This document shows positions 1-8,362 of a stretch of DNA of 40,708 nt, in pieces (the first letter of the stretch is position 1; each line of letters opens with the position of its first letter). Under the pieces are notes generated by a model. That model saw only the letters and a program-made list of their open reading frames with translations, was not told the DNA's origin and did not search any database. The position numbers and the translations under genes are program-made. Source of the DNA: Pseudomonadota bacterium (GTDB lineage Bacteria; Pseudomonadota; Gammaproteobacteria; Steroidobacterales; Steroidobacteraceae); the NCBI GenBank assembly GCA_947454465.1, contig CANGJP010000014.1:1-40708 (forward strand), read 5' to 3'.

Positions 1-578
1 ACATGACAGCTCTCGCATGCGCTGGTACTGGCAATATGGGTCAGCGCCTTACCCGTCGCCGTCGTACCGTTATGGCACGAGGCACAGGTGCCGATCACCT
101 GCGTATGATCCACCTTACTTGCAGGTTTAAACGTCGCGGTCACATGACAGGTTTCACACTGACTACCAGATAAAATATGAGAAGAAGGCTTACCCATACT
201 TCGCACGCCATCATGACAACTTGAACAGTTATTACTAATACCGTCATGACTAAAACCAGCCGGTTTCCACGTCACTGTTGTGTGACAGGCGTCACATTCC
301 TTAGTAGTGGGGATATGACTTGATACTTTTCCTGTGGATTGGACTCCGTTATGGCAACCTGAGCAACTTTCATGTAAGTCAGTATGATCAAATTTAACAA
401 CATGATTAAAACTGATTGTCGTATGACAAGAACTACAATCAAGTACCGTCTGTATATGACCCATAGGCTTACCAGTCGCCTGTTGGCTGTTATGACAGCT
501 GGCACATGAACCTATAATTTGCGTGTGATCAAATTTGGTGGCTGGCACCCAAGCCGTCGTCGTATGACAATCTAAGCA
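1..578 (-). repeat. Tandem 47-residue (about 141 bp) di-heme repeat inside the cytochrome gene
   Basis: Unit starts fall at cytochrome residues 105, 152, 199, 245 and 292, giving periods of 47, 47, 46 and 47. Each unit reads CxxCHTT..W/F, then (F/V)(D/S)H, then CxxCH(N/D)(G/S), then a (T/M)GK box and a His. Four full units and the beginning of a fifth are in the window; the repeat continues past position 1. DNA units are clearly diverged, so this is a protein repeat rather than a recent DNA expansion. Confidence 0.85.
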
Positions 579-890
579 ACCATTACCGCTAAGAATATGG
601 TTAGCTGATTTGACACTGGCCTGCACACGGGTACCCGAGGTATGGCAGCCCACACAGGTAATCGGTGAACCTTTGAAAATTCCCCCAACATGACAGGTTT
701 CACAGCTTACCTGTCGATGCGCACCAGTCAGGTCAAACCCCGTTGAAAAATGATCAAACGAACTATTTAGACTGGCGGAGGGTACAATTGTACCCAACGA
801 ATCCTGAGCATGAGTCACGGGAGAAAATAACAATGCGAACCACACAAAGAGAGCTGCCATTGACTCTCGTTGCATCCAACACCTAGCCAT
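1..890 (-). CDS. Repeat-type multiheme c cytochrome, partial (C-terminus outside window)
   Basis: Reading the minus strand from ATG at 890 gives 296 uninterrupted codons to the window edge. A hydrophobic segment at residues 11-28 ending in THAQD looks like a Sec signal peptide. Eleven CxxCH heme-c motifs follow, the first at residue 63. From residue 105 the protein is a tandem repeat of 46-47 residues, each unit carrying two CxxCH, a (F/V)(D/S)H and a second His after a TGK or MGK. Two extra His per two hemes fits bis-His ligation (inference). Only 26 nt separate it from the upstream 21-heme gene, so it is probably the last known gene of that operon. Exported, probably periplasmic or surface exposed; an electron conduit is the likely role. 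Its full length and heme number cannot be seen here. Start could also be Met6 or Met11. Confidence 0.9.
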   Translation of the reverse strand, partial: MARCWMQRESMAALFVWFALLFSPVTHAQDSLGTIVPSASLNSSFDHFSTGFDLTGAHRQVSCETCHVGGIFKGSPITCVGCHTSGTRVQASVKSANHILSGNGCLDCHTTTAWVPATKFDHTQIIGSCASCHNSQQATGKPMGHIQTVLDCSSCHTTISFNHVVKFDHTDLHESCSGCHNGVQSTGKVSSHIPTTKECDACHTTVTWKPAGFSHDGISNNCSSCHDGVRSMGKPSSHILSGSQCETCHVTATFKPASKVDHTQVIGTCASCHNGTTATGKALTHIASTSACESCH

Positions 891-916
891 TTTAATTATA
901 TTTCTTCGAATCACGG

Positions 917-2479
917 CTACTGCAACCGAACCTGCTTAAACGAAATAGTAGTGTGGCAACGCTGGCATTGTCGGTCAAACTGACCTAAATGTATATCATC
1001 GCGCAAGTGACACGACCCACATTCTGTGGATAACTTTACCTCAGAAGCTGGCTGGACATGGCAATTCGAACAGTTAAGTTTTGAATGAGCACCTGTAAGC
1101 TCGAAGTGAGTCAGCTTACCGTGATCAAAACTCCAAATATTCCATCCATTAGTATTGTGGCATTCAGCACAATTTTTACCCAATCCACCTTTATGAACGT
1201 CGTTTTTTTGATGGCATGAATAGCAGTCTGCAGAAAAATCTTTGAAACGCTTAGTCAAATGACATTGCGGACAAGTCACGGCCACATGCAGTCCCACTAA
1301 CGGAAAATCAGTTAAATCGTGATCAAAATACACGTCTTTACGCCAACTATTGGCTACATGACACTGATCACATTGCATACCGAGCTGCCCTCCATGAGCA
1401 TCTTGTGCACGATGGCAAGCTATACAGGTAGCGCCCAACTTCTGCTTATCTATATTAGCCGTATGACAAGCATGGCAAGCAAGTTGCTCATGGGATGCGG
1501 GCAATCTGTATTTAGCATCACGCTCATGATCAAACCTAGACGGCTTCCAACTAATTACGCTATGGCAACTCTCACATTTCTGGCCCATACGGCCCGCATG
1601 CGAATCCTGAGCTTTATGACATCCATTACAGTCTTTCGGCAAAGGATCTTGAACACGTCCAGTCGTATGACAACTGACACAGTCCTTACTGGCATGAGCA
1701 CCTAGCAAGGCAAACCCAGTTTCTTTTGCATGATCAAATTTAGCCGTTGTCCAACTAATCGTTGTATGACATTTGCCGCACTCGTTACCACGCGAACGCT
1801 GGTGCACATCATCAGGTGCATGACAAGAAACACAACTTATCGGCGTATTTTTGTATTTATTGCCAATATGACAGGCAGAACAAGTCACTAGCGCATGTTT
1901 ATTAATAAGTGGAAAGTTGGTCTTACTGTGATCAAACTTAGCATTCAACCAAGTCTCATTACTATGGCAGGCCGCACAATCACCACCTAGATGACCTTGA
2001 TGTGGCTCAATTTTTCTATGGCAATCTAAACATGCTGAAGGTGCATCTCTGTATTTTTTTCCAGCCTGATGACAGCCACTACAAGACACACTCGCATGTG
2101 CATCACGTAATTGAAAATCAGACCTGTCATGATCAAACAGCGGCACGACAAATTTGATAATGTCAGCATTCTGACCTTTGTGCTCAGTATGACATGCTTG
2201 GCACTCTAAGCGACCTGCATTTTCAATACGGCCATGAAATCCAGCTTTTCTTTGAATATCCCCATTAACATCCTTGTGACAAGAAAGACATAAAGCTGAT
2301 TGACTAGTCCGATTACTCCGATCATGACAATTAGTACAGTCATTCTCCAACTTTGAATGAGCAGCACTAAGCTTCCCAGGCATCAGAAGAGTCTCGATAG
2401 CGGCAGCAGAAGCTGTAGGCATCGTACTAACAAGCGCCAAGAACAGAATGAAAATATTCTTGTATAGACGTCTATACAT
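917..2479 (-). CDS. 21-heme c-type cytochrome with seven three-heme units
   Basis: The product is about 520 residues, with a signal peptide (hydrophobic stretch ending TASAAA near residue 27) and 21 CxxCH motifs. The motifs group as seven sets of three with a period of about 67-70 residues: CxxCH, CxxCH, a DxH or similar followed by G, CxxCH, then an aromatic residue, FDH and a second (G/S/D)xH before the next set. The extra His residues equal about three per unit, which suits bis-His hemes. The last unit stops just after its third CxxCH. ATG at 2479 is chosen; a TTG six bases upstream (2485) directly follows the stop of the cytochrome b gene and is an alternative. Likely a periplasmic electron carrier between the membrane cytochrome b and the repeat cytochrome (inference). 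It is not MtrA/MtoA-like in heme number, since those have about ten. Confidence 0.92.
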   Translation of the reverse strand: MYRRLYKNIFILFLALVSTMPTASAAAIETLLMPGKLSAAHSKLENDCTNCHDRSNRTSQSALCLSCHKDVNGDIQRKAGFHGRIENAGRLECQACHTEHKGQNADIIKFVVPLFDHDRSDFQLRDAHASVSCSGCHQAGKKYRDAPSACLDCHRKIEPHQGHLGGDCAACHSNETWLNAKFDHSKTNFPLINKHALVTCSACHIGNKYKNTPISCVSCHAPDDVHQRSRGNECGKCHTTISWTTAKFDHAKETGFALLGAHASKDCVSCHTTGRVQDPLPKDCNGCHKAQDSHAGRMGQKCESCHSVISWKPSRFDHERDAKYRLPASHEQLACHACHTANIDKQKLGATCIACHRAQDAHGGQLGMQCDQCHVANSWRKDVYFDHDLTDFPLVGLHVAVTCPQCHLTKRFKDFSADCYSCHQKNDVHKGGLGKNCAECHNTNGWNIWSFDHGKLTHFELTGAHSKLNCSNCHVQPASEVKLSTECGSCHLRDDIHLGQFDRQCQRCHTTISFKQVRLQ

Positions 2480-2485
2480 GATCAA

Positions 2486-3385
2486 CTAGTACACATGCAC
2501 CGAAATGACATGCACAATGCCAGCAATCAATAACATAAAAAATAGAGGCAAATGGAATATATGCCACCATGAAAACAATCGAATATAAGCTCGAAATTCT
2601 GAGACTTCTCGGGTGGCATCAATACGCTGCCGCACATATTTATCAGATGCTTTTAACAATCGCCGGCGCTCAGAAGCTGATACCGGAGATGCCTTGGAAG
2701 CCAAACGCAATGCGTACTTCGAATAGTCTGCCAATCTCAATTTGGCAGTAATGCTTATAAAAAACCCATAGATAGGACTCAAGATAAATGGACAGGCAGA
2801 TACTTTTTGCAATAAGTTACGCTCCTCAAGAACCAACCGTTGCAATAACTCTGGCATGAAAGGCAACGACTGCACAGAATCCTTAAGCTCAACAGCGCGA
2901 CCCTGAAGCTCATCCAGAGTAGTTGCGCGCTCAGTAAGCCCATGGTGAATACGAGTGTAGAAATATCTACCTATTAATCCACTCCCAGAAACCATTAGCA
3001 TACTAAACAACGCTACGTTGCTATTAACTGCACCCAACTTGTAATTAGAGTGATAAAGAATACAAATTGGACCAATTAATCCCATGAACATGTGAATCTG
3101 AAACCATGTCTTGACGCTACCCAAGAATGACAACCCATGAACCCGCTTACGAAGCGGATACAACAACAACAGGAGCATTAAACTGCCGCCAGCGATGCCC
3201 AATGCATATCCTAGACCGGTTTCTGGCGTGAGATAGACTTCTGTTGGGAATACCCAACCCACTATCAAGAGCACTCCGCAGAAAAAAAATAACGCGCTAC
3301 TTAGTGAAAATATTGAGCGCCTAGTATTGGCAATACTAGGCCGTAAAACACCTACTGATGTAGACTGGTAAATATTAGAATCCAT
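2486..3385 (-). CDS. Membrane di-heme cytochrome b-like protein
   Basis: This 299-residue protein has hydrophobic segments at roughly 26-46, 58-77, 95-113, 122-140, 200-215 and 275-298. Two helices carry His pairs exactly 14 residues apart, H98/H112 and H278/H292, the classical spacing of the two ligand helices of a di-heme cytochrome b four-helix bundle; H275 and H297 are also present. A charged soluble stretch of about 60 residues lies between. I do not recognise a named family with certainty. Its stop abuts the start of the 21-heme cytochrome, and its start lies 9 nt after the CcmI-like gene, so all are probably cotranscribed. A role as quinol-cytochrome c electron transfer protein is an inference from ligands and neighbours. 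A cytochrome b561 or ferric-reductase-like fold is an alternative. Confidence 0.75.
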   Translation of the reverse strand: MDSNIYQSTSVGVLRPSIANTRRSIFSLSSALFFFCGVLLIVGWVFPTEVYLTPETGLGYALGIAGGSLMLLLLLYPLRKRVHGLSFLGSVKTWFQIHMFMGLIGPICILYHSNYKLGAVNSNVALFSMLMVSGSGLIGRYFYTRIHHGLTERATTLDELQGRAVELKDSVQSLPFMPELLQRLVLEERNLLQKVSACPFILSPIYGFFISITAKLRLADYSKYALRLASKASPVSASERRRLLKASDKYVRQRIDATREVSEFRAYIRLFSWWHIFHLPLFFMLLIAGIVHVISVHVY

Positions 3386-3394
3386 TATTAAGCT

Positions 3395-4690
3395 CTAAGG
3401 AATACGCTTACTAATTCGTAATTCAACTTGCTTTGAGCCAACTGTATTCACAGTCACACTCTCAGTTTGTAGATCGCCACTTTGCGCTATTGCTTGACCA
3501 CTGCGAGACAATCGCGCTGAAAGAGTGACTGTCTTAAACAGAGATAGTTTTCGACTAGACACCATCGCTTGGGAATCATCTAACACAAAGCTAATCGGCC
3601 AAGATTTAATTGCCGAACGGAACACAGCTACAGGCATCGGTGAATCGGATGCTTTCGCATAAACAAAAAGCACCATATCCGAACTAACACTGTTTTTTAA
3701 TGCTTGATCAATAGCAACACTACCACTCACCCGAACCTCTCCCTGCTTGACAGTATTCTCATCTCCGTTAGCAGCTAGACTCTGAGCCTCTTTTATGTTG
3801 GCATCAATAATGGCAACATCAGGCGAATTATCAGGAATTACCGCACGCAACTGCTGCCATAATTTTAAAGCCTCCATATAGTGCTTTTCCTCATGAGCCA
3901 AACTAGCTTTCAACCACAACGCCTTGCTGTGCTTTGCATCTAACTTCAAAGCGGCATCAAGCGCAGCGCGAGTTGCATTATTCTTCAGGGTTTTTGCCAC
4001 TGTAGCTGAAACGTCTGCATAATCCGACCATGCATCCGCTGTCATCGCCTTAAGCTCAATGACCTTCTGAAAAGCAGTACTGGATTCCGCAAAGTTACGA
4101 GCTGTACGCTGTATTTGCGCAATTGCCAACCACGAACCGGCATCATTAGGTTTGCTAGCGACCATTTGCTGATAAGCCACTAGCGCAGCTTGGTCTGAAA
4201 CGGAACGAGCATTACCTTGAATAGTCGAATTCTGTTCAGTAATCACATCGGAAGAATTATCTTCATTAAGGGATCTTACCTGATGCTTTCGAGCAAAATC
4301 AGCCGCTTCAGTATCCCCTAGAAATTCATAAGACTGCTGCAACAAAAGCCAATCTTGATCGCCCCCACCCTCTGCGGCTAAGCGTTTAGCCAACTTCTCG
4401 GCTGATTCCCTCATTGAGGCTGTAACACTATTTGGCCCATTTACAGAAGCAGCGTGATTAGAAATATCGACAGAAGCTCCAACATTCTGATTAACCATTT
4501 CTGGTCGACCTAAACGTAAATAAATAGCCACAGAAACGAGCAAGAAGCCACACAGGGCCGCGGCAAGTAGAAAAAGGGGGCGTCGTGAAGTTTCGCTGGT
4601 ATTAGACGAACCCACCGCCCATAGCCTTACCATAAAAAATGCTGATGCAATACCTGCAATGTAACCCGCAATCAACCAAAAATAGGTCAT
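3395..4690 (-). CDS. ccmI: CcmI/CycH-type cytochrome c maturation protein
   Basis: The protein of about 431 residues has two N-terminal membrane helices (about 4-25 and 41-62), a TPR region (about 105-300) and a C-terminal domain with the features of CcmI: a (V)SGSV-type strand, LFVYAKA, PMPVAVFR, a DDSQAM motif and an SGQAIAQSGDL segment. CcmI presents apocytochrome c to the heme lyase CcmFH in the periplasm. It stands here apart from other ccm genes and first in an operon with a cytochrome b and two multiheme cytochromes, so it may serve these heavy heme clients. ATG at 4690 is preferred to the one at 4696 because the GGGG purine run then lies at normal Shine-Dalgarno distance. Confident in family, less in exclusivity of partners. 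Confidence 0.82.
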   Translation of the reverse strand: MTYFWLIAGYIAGIASAFFMVRLWAVGSSNTSETSRRPLFLLAAALCGFLLVSVAIYLRLGRPEMVNQNVGASVDISNHAASVNGPNSVTASMRESAEKLAKRLAAEGGGDQDWLLLQQSYEFLGDTEAADFARKHQVRSLNEDNSSDVITEQNSTIQGNARSVSDQAALVAYQQMVASKPNDAGSWLAIAQIQRTARNFAESSTAFQKVIELKAMTADAWSDYADVSATVAKTLKNNATRAALDAALKLDAKHSKALWLKASLAHEEKHYMEALKLWQQLRAVIPDNSPDVAIIDANIKEAQSLAANGDENTVKQGEVRVSGSVAIDQALKNSVSSDMVLFVYAKASDSPMPVAVFRSAIKSWPISFVLDDSQAMVSSRKLSLFKTVTLSARLSRSGQAIAQSGDLQTESVTVNTVGSKQVELRISKRIP

Positions 4691-4860
4691 ACGCATACCC
4701 CAGCGGGATTGAATTAGTTTCTATATAGCTAGTAAGTGGCACAATTTAAGTGGCGGCATTAAGTAGCGACAACTACCACGTACGCCTTTCCATTCTAACT
4801 TGACAAGATCAGGGCGAATAGCGAAAAAAACCTAGTATTCGAAACCAGCATCAAAAAAAA

Positions 4861-4892
4861 ATGTGAAATGAAACACACTTATCATTTCACAT
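4861..4892. promoter_or_regulatory. Perfect 10-bp inverted repeat between divergent transcription units
   Basis: The arms ATGTGAAATG (4861-4870) and CATTTCACAT (4883-4892) are perfect reverse complements separated by 12 nt, in the 246-bp gap between the CcmI-led cytochrome operon and the oxidoreductase gene. It may be an operator controlling both directions. Read on the minus strand the stem is followed by a run of nine T, but the stem is AT-rich and lies upstream of both genes, so an operator is more likely than a terminator. The outer TGTGA/TCACA halves resemble CRP half-sites but the spacing is far too wide. Confidence 0.55.
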
Positions 4893-4936
4893 TGGAAACA
4901 TAATGACCTGATAGTCATATAAGTGGAGTAGTTGGC

Positions 4937-6247
4937 TTGAGTGCCTTACTGTACCTTTTCTATGCCATCCCACTCATTTTCATTTGGTGGTTATATGGCA
5001 GAAACAGAAACGCCACTGCCCTGGCTAGTAACCAAGCCTACGAAGAATCCCGCAGTGCAGGATTATTAGAGCCCGTTTCCCTACATCCGGTGATCAATCC
5101 TAACCTGTGTATCGGGTGTGGCTCTTGTGTTCGCGCCTGCCCTGAACAACCCACACATCAGGTCCTAGGCCTTATTGATGGCAAAGCACAACTAGTAAGC
5201 CCCTCAGATTGCATTGGTCACGGCGCGTGCCGTGCCGCCTGCCCCATGGACGCAATTTCATTAGTATTCGGTAGCGAGACCCGCGGAATTGATATACCCG
5301 TACTCAATGAACAGTTCGAAAGTAATGTACCGGGAATCTTCATCGCCGGCGAACTCGGCGGAATGGGCCTAATTCGCAATGCACTCGAGCAAGGAAGGCA
5401 AGCGGTGGAAGCTATTTTCGATCATCGTCCTCGCGGTACAACTGAGCTAGATTTAGTCATTGTGGGTGCCGGCCCTGCAGGCTTCTCCGCCTCTCTTCAA
5501 GCCAAGGCCAGAAATCTACGTTGCGTCACCATTGAACAAGACTCTCTTGGTGGATGTGTGTTCCAGTATCCACGCGGCAAAGTCGTGATGACCTCCCCGG
5601 CAACGCTACCCTTAGTAGGTAAAGTTCAGTTCAAAAACACCTCGAAAGAAGATTTATTGAAGTTTTGGCAAGATGCAGAAGTTAAAACAGGGGTAAAAAT
5701 TAATTACAAAGAAAAAGCCGAAGAAATTATCAACCTTGAGAACCAACGTTTTATTGTACGAACATCATCTGGCGAATATGTGACCCGAAATATTTTGCTT
5801 GCCATCGGTAGACGCGGCACACCGCGAAAATTAGGTGTAGAAGGAGAAAACTTGCCCAAAGTAGTCTACCGAATGATCGACCCAGAACAATACGCCAATC
5901 AACATGTATTAGTAGTTGGCGGGGGCGACAGCGCTATTGAGGCAGCCACCAGCATTGCAGCAATTGACGGTACACATGTGACATTATCTTATCGTGGTAC
6001 GGCCTTTGATCGAGCCAAAGCCAGCAACCGTAAAAAACTCGAAGCCGCAGTCAATACTGGTAAGATTGATCTTAAACTAGGCTCTCAGGTTCAAAAAATT
6101 GACCCCACAGCAGTCATTCTGCTGCAAGGCGATCAACAAATTGCGGTGAAGAACCAGTCGGTGATTGTAAGCGCCGGAGGAGTCTTACCTAATGAATTTT
6201 TACGCAAAATAGGCATCGACATTAAAACCAAATATGGGACCGCATAA
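4937..6247 (+). CDS. Membrane-anchored ferredoxin-fused NAD(P)/FAD oxidoreductase
   Basis: The 436-residue product starts with a membrane anchor (about 3-20), then a ferredoxin domain with C58xxC61xxC64xxxC68P and a second site C92xxH95xxC98xxxC102P, where His replaces the usual second Cys. From residue 172 it is a thioredoxin-reductase-like two-dinucleotide-fold flavoprotein: VIVGAGPAG, one Cys in LGGCVFQYP (no CxxC redox pair), VVGGGDSAIEAA and a PNEFL C-terminal segment. It probably moves electrons between NAD(P)H, flavin and Fe-S at the cytoplasmic face. The start is TTG at 4937, with GTGGAG at 4923-4928 as ribosome site. It is divergent from the cytochrome operon, suggesting a linked electron path (inference). 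The physiological partner is not visible. Confidence 0.85.
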   Translation: MSALLYLFYAIPLIFIWWLYGRNRNATALASNQAYEESRSAGLLEPVSLHPVINPNLCIGCGSCVRACPEQPTHQVLGLIDGKAQLVSPSDCIGHGACRAACPMDAISLVFGSETRGIDIPVLNEQFESNVPGIFIAGELGGMGLIRNALEQGRQAVEAIFDHRPRGTTELDLVIVGAGPAGFSASLQAKARNLRCVTIEQDSLGGCVFQYPRGKVVMTSPATLPLVGKVQFKNTSKEDLLKFWQDAEVKTGVKINYKEKAEEIINLENQRFIVRTSSGEYVTRNILLAIGRRGTPRKLGVEGENLPKVVYRMIDPEQYANQHVLVVGGGDSAIEAATSIAAIDGTHVTLSYRGTAFDRAKASNRKKLEAAVNTGKIDLKLGSQVQKIDPTAVILLQGDQQIAVKNQSVIVSAGGVLPNEFLRKIGIDIKTKYGTA

Positions 6248-8240
6248 TCGCCAATCTCTAGCGCCAAGAAAACACCCTATCCTACTGCTAATTGCAATAA
6301 TCTTCGGCCTTAGCCCCCAACCTTCCCTAAGTGCGCCTACTACCAAAGATAACCTTGAACCCATAAAAGAAGCCCTAAGGGCTAAAAATTTTTCTAAAGC
6401 CATAACATTACTGATCCCCTTAGCCAAAAAGTCTCAAGCTGACGCCGAATATTTACTTAGTGTTTTTTATAACAATGGCATAGGAACAAACATTGATCCA
6501 ATACAATCAAGACAATGGCTTACGCGTGCCGCCGAACATGGCAACACTGATGCTGCGTATTCATTGGCGGCACTCCTATCAAACGAAAACCCAATAGATT
6601 CACACGAAATACAGTACTGGCTAAAACTCGCAGCGGACCGAGGTGACACAAGAGCCAGAACAGCCTTAGAGCAAGGCATCAACCCTTATCAATTTCAACC
6701 AGATAAATTTCTATCTGATTCGGCCCTACGCCAAGCCGTTTTTTTTGATGCAACGAAACAGGATGATGAAACTGTTTTAGAAACTCTAAAAGATAGCCAA
6801 CTCATCAATATTACAGACGAATTTGGCCGTGGCGCATTAACATATGCAGCTCAACACGGCTCATTACGCGCGACTAAAATTCTTTTGAATTCAGGCGCCA
6901 ATGTAAATCAACTAGACTCATTTGGCATGACTCCATTAATGCTTGCCTCAGCATCAGGAAATTCCGCCATAGTAGAAGTCTTATTAAAAAATGGAGCAGA
7001 TACAAATATACAAGATTGCGCTGGCAATACCGCACTAATGCATGCAGTAGCTGAGAATCATTCCGAAGTCATTGAACGTCTAATTGAATCAGGGGCAAAT
7101 ATAAGAAAAACCAACACCCAGAACTGGTCAGCACTTGACTGGGCACTTCATCATAACAATTTGGAGATAGCCAAACGTCTAGAGATACTAGGACTTACCG
7201 CATCACAAAAGATCAATACTATTACCAATACGCCAAAAATACCGATACAGCACTCACTCTCGAATGATATATATGAAAATTCCCAAGACCTATTAATTGC
7301 TGCCAGCAGATCGTCTACTCTATTATTAGATCAAGTGATTAAGAGTGGCATAAATTCAAACAACATAGAAACAAACAAGGAAAGTCCGATACTGGCCGCA
7401 GTGAAAACAGCCAACCGCAGTACAGTTGAGAAGTTATTAGCCATAGGACTATCTGCCAACACTAACAGCGCCTTACCTGAAAGCCCTCTGAGCTGGGCAA
7501 TCAGACATCACCAACTCTCAATGGTACAGCTATTACTTAACCATGGTGCGAACCCCAATGCACATGGCACCACTGAACAACCCCCAATCTTCGATGCTGT
7601 AAAACAAAACGATGCCTCAATACTTACAGCATTACTTTCAGCCAAGGTCAATACCGATGAACGCGACTCTATGGGCCGCACGGCCGCAATGCAGATATCG
7701 AGTAATAATCAAGATACATTGCTGCGAGTACTGCTATCTTCAAACATTAATATTGATACAACAGACAAAGAAGGCCGCACTGCACTATGGTATGCAGCCA
7801 CTTCAGGAGCTAATGACTGCATAAGACAATTGATTAACTACAAAAATATCTTAGATAAGACCGATCACAACAACATTACGCCACTCATGGCCGCTGCCGC
7901 ACGAGGTCATGATGAATCAATGACATCCCTGCTGAAAGCAGGCGCCAGTATTAATTACTCAACTAATACAACCACAGCATTAATGCTTGCCGCAGGTAAT
8001 GGCCATGACAGCAGTGTGCGCCTACTGCTAGCAGCAGGCAGCAAACCTGACACTCAAAATAAATACGGAGACACCGCACTGATTTTCGCAGTACGCAATG
8101 GTCATGAGTCAACCGCCAAAATACTAATCGCAGCCAAAGCAAATATTGATTTACGAAACCAAGATCGTGCATCCGCAAAGGACATCGCAGAAAAACTTGG
8201 AAATTCAAATATAGTCAGTCTCCTGTCACAAAGGAATTAG
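6234..8240 (+). CDS. Exported Sel1-like and ankyrin repeat protein
   Basis: This 668-residue protein overlaps the oxidoreductase by 14 nt, suggesting translational coupling. Residues 1-34 form a signal peptide with a basic start and hydrophobic core (ILLLIAIIFGL). Residues about 60-140 show Sel1-like alpha repeats (AEYLL..YNNGIGT..D, A..W...AA..GD..A). From about 185 to the end there are roughly 13 ankyrin repeats, recognisable by TPLMLA, G.T.L..A, LL..GA.. and similar; those at about 310-400 are degenerate. These repeats make protein-protein contacts; no enzymatic domain is visible. Exported ankyrin proteins near redox enzymes are known (for example AnkB beside catalase in Pseudomonas), so a chaperone or scaffold role for its redox neighbours is plausible but inferred. 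Confidence 0.85.
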   Translation: MGPHNRQSLAPRKHPILLLIAIIFGLSPQPSLSAPTTKDNLEPIKEALRAKNFSKAITLLIPLAKKSQADAEYLLSVFYNNGIGTNIDPIQSRQWLTRAAEHGNTDAAYSLAALLSNENPIDSHEIQYWLKLAADRGDTRARTALEQGINPYQFQPDKFLSDSALRQAVFFDATKQDDETVLETLKDSQLINITDEFGRGALTYAAQHGSLRATKILLNSGANVNQLDSFGMTPLMLASASGNSAIVEVLLKNGADTNIQDCAGNTALMHAVAENHSEVIERLIESGANIRKTNTQNWSALDWALHHNNLEIAKRLEILGLTASQKINTITNTPKIPIQHSLSNDIYENSQDLLIAASRSSTLLLDQVIKSGINSNNIETNKESPILAAVKTANRSTVEKLLAIGLSANTNSALPESPLSWAIRHHQLSMVQLLLNHGANPNAHGTTEQPPIFDAVKQNDASILTALLSAKVNTDERDSMGRTAAMQISSNNQDTLLRVLLSSNINIDTTDKEGRTALWYAATSGANDCIRQLINYKNILDKTDHNNITPLMAAAARGHDESMTSLLKAGASINYSTNTTTALMLAAGNGHDSSVRLLLAAGSKPDTQNKYGDTALIFAVRNGHESTAKILIAAKANIDLRNQDRASAKDIAEKLGNSNIVSLLSQRN

Positions 8241-8362
8241 TTAAGGCCGTATACAGGCACTGATAGATTCGCACAAGATAGACTGATACGTAGAATTACT
8301 AACTGGTTTTAAATACTGGCACCATGAACTAATAGACTTCATTCTCGTCAGATGAGGCGCTT

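Noticed and set aside
1319-1705. 128-codon plus-strand frame within the 21-heme gene
   Set aside because: It is the reverse of a region with ordered CxxCH motifs; the repeated codons for Cys-His keep the opposite frame open.
4861-4892. CRP or FNR site in the inverted repeat
   Set aside because: The TGTGA and TCACA halves are separated by 20 nt rather than 6, and no TTGAT-N4-ATCAA is present.
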